Positions 45,423 through 53,739 of a DNA stretch of 64,000 nucleotides are shown one piece after another. Each line of letters starts with the position of its first letter. Positions within the stretch are counted from its first letter, which is position 1. The stretch lies in contig NZ_JAGPXN010000006.1 of NCBI RefSeq assembly GCF_018070575.1, forward strand, positions 124,001-188,000. The letters are read 5' to 3'. A program made the translations under genes and the position numbers. Source of the stretch: Micromonospora sp. C31. Its GTDB lineage: Bacteria; Actinomycetota; Actinomycetes; Mycobacteriales; Micromonosporaceae. The notes beneath the pieces are model-generated. The model saw nothing but the letters and a program-made list of their open reading frames with translations. It was not told the DNA's origin and made no database searches.

Positions 45423-46439
<1,017 letters not shown>

Positions 46440-46456
46440 CGTTCCCGGCACCACGC

Positions 46457-46483
46457 GAGGCCCCGGCGGTTCGCCGGGGCCTC
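46457..46483 (+). terminator. GC-rich hairpin after sigB
   Basis: A 12-bp perfect stem (46457-46468 with 46472-46483) with a 3-nt loop. It has no T tract and begins 17 bp after the stop. Confidence 0.65.
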
Positions 46484-46539
46484 GGGGCCGTCCGGGCCGT
46501 GGTCCTTGACCCGGGCCGCCCGGCGGGCTACCAACAGGT

Positions 46540-46947
46540 GTGCACTGGGCCCTGGAAGTGGTGATCGTGCCGGTCTCCGACGTGGACCGGGCCAAGTCGT
46601 TCTACGCCGACCAGCTCGGCTTCGCCGTCGACCACGACACGGTGATCAACGACGACGCGCGGATCGTGCAGCTGACCCCGCCCGGCTCCGGCTGCTCGAT
46701 CGTGATCGGCAAGGGGGTGGTGCCGCAGATGCCCCCGGGTTCGCTCAAGGGCCTCCAGCTCGTCGTACCCGACCTGCGCCGGGCGCGGGCGGAGCTGGTC
46801 GGGCGCGGCGTCGAGGTCAGCGAGATCCAGGTCGTCGGCGAGAACCCCCGCCCGGTGCCCGACCCGCTGGACAACGTCGGCTTCATCCACTTCGCCGACC
46901 CCGACGGCAACGCCTGGGCCGTACAGCAGATCTCCGCGCGGGCCTGA
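46540..46947 (+). CDS. VOC/glyoxalase-fold protein
   Basis: The product has 135 residues and is a single VOC domain opening MHWALEVVIVPVSDVDRAKS, with FYADQLGF at the first module end and GFIHFADPDGNAWAVQ closing the second. The first metal His is displaced or absent. The closing Glu is replaced by Ala-Trp (NAWAVQ), so this may not be a classical metal-dependent enzyme. The substrate is unknown. It is followed by the 54-bp dual-palindrome element. Confidence 0.78.
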   Translation: MHWALEVVIVPVSDVDRAKSFYADQLGFAVDHDTVINDDARIVQLTPPGSGCSIVIGKGVVPQMPPGSLKGLQLVVPDLRRARAELVGRGVEVSEIQVVGENPRPVPDPLDNVGFIHFADPDGNAWAVQQISARA

Positions 46948-46971
46948 CCGATCCGCCGCCGCCCGCAAGGT

Positions 46972-47025
46972 GTTAGGAAGGGCCCCTTCCTATACCCCAG
47001 ACGTTAGGAAGGGGCCCTTCCTTAC
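46972..47025. repeat. 54-bp dual-palindrome interspersed element, copy 2
   Basis: Palindromes are centred on 46983 (TAGGAAGGG-C-CCCTTCCTA, perfect) and 47014, again 31 bp apart. The minus-strand end of the element supplies the TAA stop of the acetyltransferase gene at 47022-47024. It lies between convergent genes and may also terminate transcription. Confidence 0.9.
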
Positions 47026-49577
47026 AGGCGGCGGGGGCCGGTGTCGGGGCGGGCCACGGCGGAGCCGACCCGGACGGTGGCGTGCAGCACCGAGATGCCG
47101 TCGGGGCGGGCGAGCACCGGGTTGAGGGTCAGCGCGCGGACCCGGGGCTGTTCGTCGGCGAGCCGGCCCACCCGCAGCAGCAGGTCCGCCAGGGCCGCCC
47201 GGTCCACCGGCGCCGCGCCCCGGTGCCCGCGCAGCAGCGGCGCCGCCCGGGGCTCGTCGACCAGCTCGGCGGCGTCCAGGTCGGTCAGCGGCACCGCCCG
47301 CCAGGCCCGGTCGCCGAGCAGTTCGGTGGCGACGCCGCCCAGCCCGAAGCCCACCACCGGGCCGAACGCCGGGTCCTCCACCAGCTCGACCACGCAGGCC
47401 ACCCCGGGCGGGACCATCGGCTGCACCAGGACGTCCGCGCCGAAGAGGGCCGACATCTCGGCGTACGCGCGGTGGACCGTGGCCGCGTCGGGCAGGTCGA
47501 GCCGGACCGCGCCGAGGTCGAGGCGGTGCCGCAGGCCGGGGGCGGCGGCCTTGAGGGCCACCGGGAAACCCAGCCGCGCCGCCGCCTCGGCGGCTTCCGC
47601 GGCGGAACGCGCCGGCACCGACTCGACCATGTCGATGCCGTACGCCGCGAGCAGTCCCGTCGCGTCGAGTGCCTCCGGGCGCAGGGCGACGTGCGCCGCC
47701 TCCCGGTCCATCCCGGGCAGTTCCGGCGGCACCCCGGCGGGCCGGCGCAGCCAGTCGGCGTACGCGGCGACCCGGGCGAGGGCGCGGACGGACTCCTCCA
47801 CGCTCGGGTACGCCGGCACCCCGGCGGGCGCCCGGCCGACCAGGAACGTCGCCACGGCCGGCTTGCCGGCGGCGGACGCGCTCGGCAGCGCGGCCGTGAA
47901 GTCGGACTCCGGGTCGGTGAGCTGGCCGGGCAGCGGCGGGGCGAACACCACCACCAGCGCGTCCACCTCGTCGTCGGCGCCCGTCGCGGCGAGCGCCGCG
48001 GCGAACTCGGCGGCACCGGCGCGCGGGCCGACGTCGCGCGGATAGCCGGTGGCGACGGTGAGCCCCTGTGCGGCGCAGGCGGTGGCCGCCAGACCCGTCA
48101 GCGCCGAGGAGTTGCCGACCACGCCGACGCGCGGCCCGGCGGGCAGCGGCTGGTGGGCCAGCAGCACCCCGACGTCGAGCAGCTCCGCGACGGTGTCCAC
48201 CCGGATGACGCCGGAGTGGGCGAACAGTGCGGCGACCGCCACCTCGTCCGGGCCTGTCGAGTCGCCCACCCCGGGCGGCCGGGCCGGCGACGCCAGCGCC
48301 ACGACGGGCTTGTCCCGGCCGATGCGGCGGGCCAGCCGGGCGAACTTGCGCGGGTTTCCGAAGGTCTCCAGGTACAACATGATCACGTCGGTGCCGGGGT
48401 CGTCCTGCCAGTACTGGAGCAGGTCGTTGCCGGAGACGTCGGCCCGGTTGCCGGCCGAGACGAAGCTGGACAGCCCCAGCCCGCGCCGGTCGGCCTCGGC
48501 CAGCAGCGCCACCCCGAACGCGCCGGACTGGCTGAAGATGCCCACCCGGCCGGGCGCCGGCAGCCGGGGGGCGAGGGTGGCGTTGAGGCGTACGGCCGGG
48601 TCGGTGTTGGCCACCCCCAGGCAGTTCGGGCCGACCACGCGCATGCCCGCCGCGTGCGCCGCGCGGACCAGCGCGCGCTGCGCGACCGCGCCCTCGCCGC
48701 CGGCCTCGGCGAAGCCCGCCGAGATGACCACCAGGCCGTGCGCGCCCGCCGCGGCCGCGTCGGCGACCACCTCCGTCGCCGCCTCCGGCGGGACCGCCAC
48801 CACGGCCAGGTCGACCGGCACGCCGGCATCGGCGGCCGAGGGGTACGCGGGCAGCCCGGCGACCGTCGCCGCAACCGGGTGCACCGGGACCACCGCGCCG
48901 GGGTAGCCGCCGTCGCGCAGGTGCCCGAGGACCGCCGCGCCGACGCCCTGCCCGGTGGCGCTGGCGCCGTAGACGGCGACGCCCCGCGGGGCGAGCAGCC
49001 GGGCGACGGAGCGGGCCTCGGTGCGGTGCTCCCGGCCGCGCTGCACCTGAAGCGTCGCGTCGGTGGGGGCGATCGGGAACGTCAGGTGCACCACGCCGTC
49101 GGCGAACTGCCGCTGGACCTGGTAGCCGAAGTCGGAGAAGACCCGCAGCATCGCGCCGTTGGCCGGGAGCACCTCGGCCACGAAGTTGGCGATGTCGTTG
49201 CGGCGGGCCGCGTCGGCCAGGTGCTCCAGCAGCACCGAGCCGATGCCCCGGCCCTGGTGGGCGTCCTCGACCACGAACGCCACCTCGGCGTCCGGCGCCC
49301 GGGGGCCGAGCCGCTCGTAGCGGCCGACGGCGACGATCCGCTCGCCGACCAGCACCACGAACGCCTCCCGGTCGCGGTGGTCGACGTTGACGAAGCGGTG
49401 CAGGTCCCGCTCGGGAATCCGCGGGTACGGCGAGAAGTACCGCAGGTAGCGGGTGCGCTCCGAGAAGCGGGAGTGCATCGCCACGACGCCCGGCCCGTCC
49501 GACGGACGGATCGGCCGCAGCTGCACGGTGGTGCCGTCGCTGAGCAGCACGTCCACCGGCTGTTCCACCGTGGTCAC
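47022..49577 (-). CDS. Pat-type protein acetyltransferase: GNAT fused to degenerate NDP-forming acyl-CoA synthetase
   Basis: The product has 851 residues. The N-terminal GNAT domain (~15-165) has the acetyl-CoA loop QGRGIG at 108-113. Next come a CoA-binding Rossmann domain (~185-310, VAVYGAS), a succinyl-CoA-ligase-like domain (~330-480) and an ATP-grasp region (~620-851). The phospho-His motif usually written SHTG reads DSTG near residue 437, so catalysis as a synthetase is unlikely and the module probably senses ligand. This fits Pat-like lysine acetyltransferases that inactivate acyl-CoA synthetases. GNAT lies at the N-terminus, the reverse of Salmonella Pat. GTG at 49577 follows GGAAGGGA. 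It starts 26 nt after acuC. Confidence 0.85.
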   Translation of the reverse strand: MTTVEQPVDVLLSDGTTVQLRPIRPSDGPGVVAMHSRFSERTRYLRYFSPYPRIPERDLHRFVNVDHRDREAFVVLVGERIVAVGRYERLGPRAPDAEVAFVVEDAHQGRGIGSVLLEHLADAARRNDIANFVAEVLPANGAMLRVFSDFGYQVQRQFADGVVHLTFPIAPTDATLQVQRGREHRTEARSVARLLAPRGVAVYGASATGQGVGAAVLGHLRDGGYPGAVVPVHPVAATVAGLPAYPSAADAGVPVDLAVVAVPPEAATEVVADAAAAGAHGLVVISAGFAEAGGEGAVAQRALVRAAHAAGMRVVGPNCLGVANTDPAVRLNATLAPRLPAPGRVGIFSQSGAFGVALLAEADRRGLGLSSFVSAGNRADVSGNDLLQYWQDDPGTDVIMLYLETFGNPRKFARLARRIGRDKPVVALASPARPPGVGDSTGPDEVAVAALFAHSGVIRVDTVAELLDVGVLLAHQPLPAGPRVGVVGNSSALTGLAATACAAQGLTVATGYPRDVGPRAGAAEFAAALAATGADDEVDALVVVFAPPLPGQLTDPESDFTAALPSASAAGKPAVATFLVGRAPAGVPAYPSVEESVRALARVAAYADWLRRPAGVPPELPGMDREAAHVALRPEALDATGLLAAYGIDMVESVPARSAAEAAEAAARLGFPVALKAAAPGLRHRLDLGAVRLDLPDAATVHRAYAEMSALFGADVLVQPMVPPGVACVVELVEDPAFGPVVGFGLGGVATELLGDRAWRAVPLTDLDAAELVDEPRAAPLLRGHRGAAPVDRAALADLLLRVGRLADEQPRVRALTLNPVLARPDGISVLHATVRVGSAVARPDTGPRRL

Positions 49578-49603
49578 CTCTGCGGTCCCTTCCGCCCGCC
49601 GGA

Positions 49604-50785
49604 TCAGTCGCGCGGGTCGTGCGGGTCGAGTCCGAACAGCGGGAAGGCGGTCTTGCGGGCCGCCGCGATGGCCCGGTCCACCGCGCTCGGCTCGCCCGTC
49701 GGCTGCCACGGCTCGTACGCCGGGTCGACGTCGTCGGTCATCCGCAGCGGGACCTGCCGGCCCGGCCGGCGCGCGGCGGCCAGCTCCCGCCAGACCGGCG
49801 GGGTCAGCGTCGCGGGGTCGATCGGCTCCCCGGCCGCCACCGCGAGCAGGTGCGTCCAGGCCCGGGGCACCACCTCGACGAGGGCGTACCCGCCGCCGCC
49901 GGTGGCCACCCACCGGCCCTCGCACAGCTCGTCGGCGAGCGCCCGCAGGGCCAGGTAGGTGGCGCGCTGCCCGTCCACGGAGAGGTTCAGGTCGGCGAGC
50001 GGGTCGAGCCGGTGCCCGTCGGCCCCGCACTGCGTCACCAGCACCTGCGGCCGGAACGCACGCAGCACCGACGGCACCACCGCGTGGAAGGCGCGCTGCC
50101 AGCCGGCGTCGTCGACACCGGGCGGCAGCGGAAGGTTGACGGCGCTGCCCTCGGCACCCGGCCCGCCCGTCTCGTCGGGGAAGCCGGTGCCCGGGAAGAG
50201 CGCCAGCGGTGTCTCGTGCACGCTGACCGTGAGCACCCGCGGGTCGTTCCAGAAGACCTGCTGCACCCCGTCGCCGTGGTGCACGTCCACGTCCACGTAC
50301 GCGACCCGCTCGGCGCCCAGGTCGAGCAGGCGGGCGATGGCTACCGCCGGATCGTTGTAGACGCAGAACCCGGCGGCCCGGCCCGGCATGGCGTGGTGCA
50401 GGCCGCCGGCCACGTTGACCGCCCGCCGGGCCTCGCCCCGCCAGACCGCCTCGGCCGCCGCCACCGTGGCGCCGGCGACCAGCGCGCTGGACTCGTGCAT
50501 CCCCTCGAAGACCGGATTGTCCGAGGTGCCCAGCCCGAAGCCGGCGAAGAGCGGGTCGCGGGGGGCGACCTTCACCGCGGCGAGGTAGCGCGGGTCGTGC
50601 ACCCGGGCCAGCAGCGCGTCGTCGGCCGGCTCCGGCTTGACCAGCCGCACCCCGGGACGCGCCAGGACACCCAACTCCCGGGCCAGGGCGAAGGTCAGCT
50701 CCACCCGTACCGGGTCGAGGGGATGGTCCCCCATGTCGTAGGCGAGCAGGGACTCGTCCCACACCACCACCGTGTCGTCGGACAT
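49604..50785 (-). CDS. acuC: AcuC-type class I deacetylase
   Basis: The product has 393 residues. It shows the histone-deacetylase fold with YDMGDHPLDPVR at the start, GGLHHAMPGRAAGFC (catalytic His pair), DVDVHHGDGVQ (zinc ligands) and GGGGYALVEVVPRAW. The family deacetylates protein lysines, and AcuC reactivates acetyl-CoA synthetase in Bacillus. It is the first gene of a two-gene unit with the acetyltransferase, suggesting a writer-eraser pair acting on acyl-CoA synthetases. No acs gene lies in the window. Confidence 0.92.
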   Translation of the reverse strand: MSDDTVVVWDESLLAYDMGDHPLDPVRVELTFALARELGVLARPGVRLVKPEPADDALLARVHDPRYLAAVKVAPRDPLFAGFGLGTSDNPVFEGMHESSALVAGATVAAAEAVWRGEARRAVNVAGGLHHAMPGRAAGFCVYNDPAVAIARLLDLGAERVAYVDVDVHHGDGVQQVFWNDPRVLTVSVHETPLALFPGTGFPDETGGPGAEGSAVNLPLPPGVDDAGWQRAFHAVVPSVLRAFRPQVLVTQCGADGHRLDPLADLNLSVDGQRATYLALRALADELCEGRWVATGGGGYALVEVVPRAWTHLLAVAAGEPIDPATLTPPVWRELAAARRPGRQVPLRMTDDVDPAYEPWQPTGEPSAVDRAIAAARKTAFPLFGLDPHDPRD

Positions 50786-50869
50786 GCCCCCATCGTCGCA
50801 CGCGCACCCGCACGCGCCCCGCGCACGCGCTGCTCAGCCGCCGGTGTCGGCCCGGCGCGCGTTCCTCGC

Positions 50870-51727
50870 TCAGCCGGCCGGGGTCGGCCCCGTCGCCACC
50901 GGGCGGTCCGGGTCGGCGACCCAGTTGCTCCACGACCCGACGTAGAGGGCCGCGTCCGGCCGGCCGGCCAGGTGCAGCGCCAACACGGCCTGCGCGGCGG
51001 TCACCCCCGAACCGCAGTACGCCCCCACCGGCCGGCCGTCGCCCACTCCGGCGGCGGCGAAGCGCGCCCCCAGCGCCTCGACGGCGGGAAAGCGGCCCTC
51101 GGCGACGTACTCGCCGGCGGGCAGGTTAACCGCGCCGGGGACGTGCCCCGCGACCGGGTCGACCGGCTCGGTCTCGCCCCGGTAGCGGGGCGCGGCGCGC
51201 ACGTCGAGCAGGACACCCTCGCCGGCCGCGGCCAGCCGGGCCGCCTTCCCCGCGTCGAGCACCGGCAGCGCGCCGGGACGCACCTCGACGTCGCCCGGCT
51301 GCGGGTTCGGCACCGTCGTGCTGGTGGGCAGCCCGGCGGCCAGCCACGCCGGGAAGCCACCGTGCAGCAGCCGTACCGGCCGGTGGCCCGCCCAGCGCAG
51401 CGTCCACCAGGCGCGGGCGGCGGCCATGCCGTCGCCGCCGTCGTACACCACCACCGGCCGACCGCCGCGCACGCCGGCGGCCCGCAGCGCGGCCTGGAGC
51501 GCGGCGGGGTCGGGCAGCGGGTGGCGGCCGGCGGGGCCGGGCGGGCCGCAGAGCGCGGTGTCCAGGTCGACGAAGACCGCGCCGGGCAGGTGACCGGCGG
51601 CGTAGTCGTCCCGGCCCGGCGGGCCGACGAGCCGCCAGCGGACGTCGAGCAGCGTGGGCGGGTCGGCCTGGCCGAGTTCGACCGCGAGCCGATCGGCCTC
51701 CACCAACAGATCCTCGATTGCGGACAT
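50870..51727 (-). CDS. Sulfurtransferase, 3-mercaptopyruvate type (SseA-like)
   Basis: The product has 285 residues and two rhodanese domains. The N-terminal one is inactive (DGGDGMAAARAWW replaces the Cys loop). The C-terminal one is active with the loop YCGSGVTAAQ. CGSGVT is typical of mercaptopyruvate sulfurtransferases, whereas thiosulfate rhodaneses usually have CRKGVT. It transfers sulfane sulfur, probably for cysteine catabolism or sulfide homeostasis. It is divergent from ideR, sharing a 97-bp region with a large inverted repeat. Confidence 0.87.
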   Translation of the reverse strand: MSAIEDLLVEADRLAVELGQADPPTLLDVRWRLVGPPGRDDYAAGHLPGAVFVDLDTALCGPPGPAGRHPLPDPAALQAALRAAGVRGGRPVVVYDGGDGMAAARAWWTLRWAGHRPVRLLHGGFPAWLAAGLPTSTTVPNPQPGDVEVRPGALPVLDAGKAARLAAAGEGVLLDVRAAPRYRGETEPVDPVAGHVPGAVNLPAGEYVAEGRFPAVEALGARFAAAGVGDGRPVGAYCGSGVTAAQAVLALHLAGRPDAALYVGSWSNWVADPDRPVATGPTPAG

Positions 51728-51756
51728 GGCGTCCAGTCAACACCATTCCGGCACGG

Positions 51757-51797
51757 ACCTGGCGGTTCGCCGAGGGGTGTTCGGCGAACCGCCAGGT
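51757..51797. promoter_or_regulatory. 17-bp perfect inverted repeat at the ideR promoter
   Basis: Arms 51757-51773 (ACCTGGCGGTTCGCCGA) and 51781-51797 are exact reverse complements with a 7-nt spacer. The right arm runs into TAGCAT (51797-51802), a good -10 for ideR. It could be an operator for both divergent genes or an RNA hairpin. It does not match the IdeR box. Confidence 0.6.
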
Positions 51798-51824
51798 AGC
51801 ATCGTGGGCCGGAGGTCCGCTGAC

Positions 51825-52511
51825 GTGAAGCATGATCTGGTCGACACGACCGAGATGTACCTGCGCACCATCCTCGAGCTGGAGGAGGAGGGGGTGCCGC
51901 CGCTGCGTGCACGGATCGCCGAGCGGTTGCGGCAGAGCGGCCCCACGGTCAGCCAGACCGTCGCCCGGATGGAGCGCGACGGGCTGCTGACCGTCGAGGG
52001 CGACCGGCACCTGACGCTCACCCCGCTCGGCCGCAACAGCGCCGTGTCCGTGATGCGCAAGCACCGGCTCGCCGAGTTGCTGCTGGTCAACGTGATCGGG
52101 ATGCCCTACGAGGAGGCCCACGAGGAGGCCTGCCGCTGGGAGCACGTGATGAGCGACGCCGTCGAGAAGCGGGTCTACGACCTGCTCAACCGGCCGACCC
52201 GCTCCCCCTACGGCAACCCGATCCCCGGGCTGGACGAGCTGGGCAGGCCCGAGCAGACGACCGCCGCCCCGGTCGAGGGTGAGCGCAACCTGGCGTTCCC
52301 CGGCCTGTCGGGGCCGGTCGTGGTGCGACGCATCTGCGAGAGCGTGCAGACCGACGCGGACGTGCTCCGGCAACTGCACGCCGCCGGTGTCGACCCGGGT
52401 GCCACCGTGATGGTGGCGCAGGAGCGCGACGGGGTGTCGATCGACCGCTCCGGCGACCGCATCAGGCTGCCCCGCGAGGTCGCCTCCCGCGTCTTCGTCG
52501 CCGCCCACTGA
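51825..52511 (+). CDS. ideR: Iron-dependent DtxR-family repressor
   Basis: The product has 228 residues. The N-terminal winged helix has RIAERLRQSGPTVSQTVARM as recognition element. The dimerisation and metal domain has VMRKHRLAELLL and EEACRWEHVMSD. The Cys-x2-Glu-His set plus the Met in DTTEMYL matches the iron site of DtxR/IdeR, not the Mn site of MntR. The C-terminal SH3-like domain (~150-228) is present. It should repress iron uptake and activate storage genes when loaded with Fe(II). GTG at 51825 has GGAGGT 8 nt upstream. As in mycobacteria it is near sigB, here separated by four genes. Confidence 0.93.
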   Translation: MKHDLVDTTEMYLRTILELEEEGVPPLRARIAERLRQSGPTVSQTVARMERDGLLTVEGDRHLTLTPLGRNSAVSVMRKHRLAELLLVNVIGMPYEEAHEEACRWEHVMSDAVEKRVYDLLNRPTRSPYGNPIPGLDELGRPEQTTAAPVEGERNLAFPGLSGPVVVRRICESVQTDADVLRQLHAAGVDPGATVMVAQERDGVSIDRSGDRIRLPREVASRVFVAAH

Positions 52512-52616
52512 CCCTCGCTCCCCCCACGACGGTGCCGCACCCGCCACGGCACCGCGATCTTGCACACTCTGCCGAACGTTCCGGGCGCAGGAAGCGGATC
52601 GAAGGCCGGCGCCGGG

Positions 52617-52651
52617 CGGTCCCGCCCAGCCGGCTCGGCTGGGCGGGACCG
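52617..52651. terminator. Strong bidirectional terminator
   Basis: A 15-bp perfect stem (52617-52631 with 52637-52651) with a 5-nt loop is followed on the plus strand by TTTCG. It separates the convergent ideR and NlpC/P60 genes. Confidence 0.85.
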
Positions 52652-52671
52652 TTTCGAGGTGCCCGGACGGC

Positions 52672-53574
52672 TCAGGTGCCGGAGACGCGGTGCGCGGTGT
52701 AGGAGGAACTGTTCAGGTACGGCCTGGCGTCACTGATCACCACCCCGGTCCACGAGCCGTCGGGGTTCTGCCACTTGGGAGTCGCCTCCAGCACCGACGG
52801 GACGCCGTCACCGTCGCCGTCACCGAGGTACATCGCCACGTGGCCGTTCTTGACCAGCAGGTCGCCGACGCGGATCTGGGACTTGGCGACCTGCGGCACT
52901 CCGCTCTTCATCGCGCTGGAACTGCTCCACGGGAAGTACACGCCAGCGTGCTGGAACATCTTGTAGATCAGACCCGAGCAGTCGTAGCCGACCGTGCCGG
53001 CCGGCTGCTTGTACACCCGGCTCTGCCCGCAGGTGGTGCCGTTGTGGTAGAGCGTCGTCGGGGCCACGGTGCCCATCCGGTAGGTGCCCGCGGCACAGCC
53101 GACGTAGAGCGCGTCGAGCTGGGCCATGCCGTAGCTGATCGCCAGTCGAACCTTCGTCGACGGCGACATGGCCGTCGGGCAGTTCTGCATGTAGTGCGGG
53201 AACCCGACGGCGGCCAGGTCAAGGATCTTGGTGCCGTTGAGGTACACCCGGTACGCGTCGTTGTGGTAGATGCCGACGTTGGCGACCGCCCCCGACTTCC
53301 ACACGCCGGCAGCCGCGCTGTAGGTCTGCGAGGACATCAGCCCGACCCCGGGTCGGTGGACGTCGACCCGGACCGTGTGGGTGCCGGACGTACCGTTGAG
53401 CAGGTTGTTGGTCACCTGGTACACGCCGCCGTACGCGTTGACCTTGTTCCAGCAGGCACCGACGTGGGGCGAGGTGCGATAGAAGGTGTAGTCGGCATGG
53501 GCAGCGGTGGCCGGCAGGGCCAGGCCCAGCAGCGCGATCACGGCCACCGCGACCACACGACGTAGTGCTGTCAT
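52672..53574 (-). CDS. Secreted NlpC/P60 cysteine peptidase family protein
   Basis: The product has 300 residues. A Sec signal peptide (MTALRRVVAVAVIALLGLAL, cleavage near ATAAHA-DY) precedes a ~120-residue beta-rich domain with VDVHRPGVGLMSSQ and GIYHNDAYRVYLNG. The papain-like NlpC/P60 domain has the catalytic Cys near residue 198 in GYDCSGLIYKMF and His near 245 in NGHVAMYLGDG. The acidic DGDGDG run follows the His. Peptidoglycan peptide cleavage is the family norm. ATG at 53574 has GAAAGG ~9 nt upstream. It is transcribed in the same direction as the SARP regulator gene just upstream, which may control it. Confidence 0.83.
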   Translation of the reverse strand: MTALRRVVAVAVIALLGLALPATAAHADYTFYRTSPHVGACWNKVNAYGGVYQVTNNLLNGTSGTHTVRVDVHRPGVGLMSSQTYSAAAGVWKSGAVANVGIYHNDAYRVYLNGTKILDLAAVGFPHYMQNCPTAMSPSTKVRLAISYGMAQLDALYVGCAAGTYRMGTVAPTTLYHNGTTCGQSRVYKQPAGTVGYDCSGLIYKMFQHAGVYFPWSSSSAMKSGVPQVAKSQIRVGDLLVKNGHVAMYLGDGDGDGVPSVLEATPKWQNPDGSWTGVVISDARPYLNSSSYTAHRVSGT

Positions 53575-53739
53575 GATGTGTGCCTTTCGTCGACGGACTT
53601 GCCCGGCGGCGAACGGGCAGATCCACCCGGCGCCCGAGGGCACGGTGCCCTCGCCCCGACAACATGAGGCCAACCGGTACACAGGTGGCACACGACCGAT
53701 CGCGCACCCGCTCACACAGGTGGCACCCGGCGAAGCGGG

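Noticed and set aside
47082..49958. A 958-codon plus-strand open frame opposite the acetyltransferase gene
   Set aside because: Its composition (His, Arg, Gly, Gln, Val) is that of an antisense shadow, and the minus-strand gene has full domains.
51757..51797. The inverted repeat upstream of ideR as an IdeR or LexA operator
   Set aside because: Neither the IdeR consensus nor the GAAC-N4-GTTC LexA core with correct spacing is present. It is reported only as an unassigned inverted repeat.
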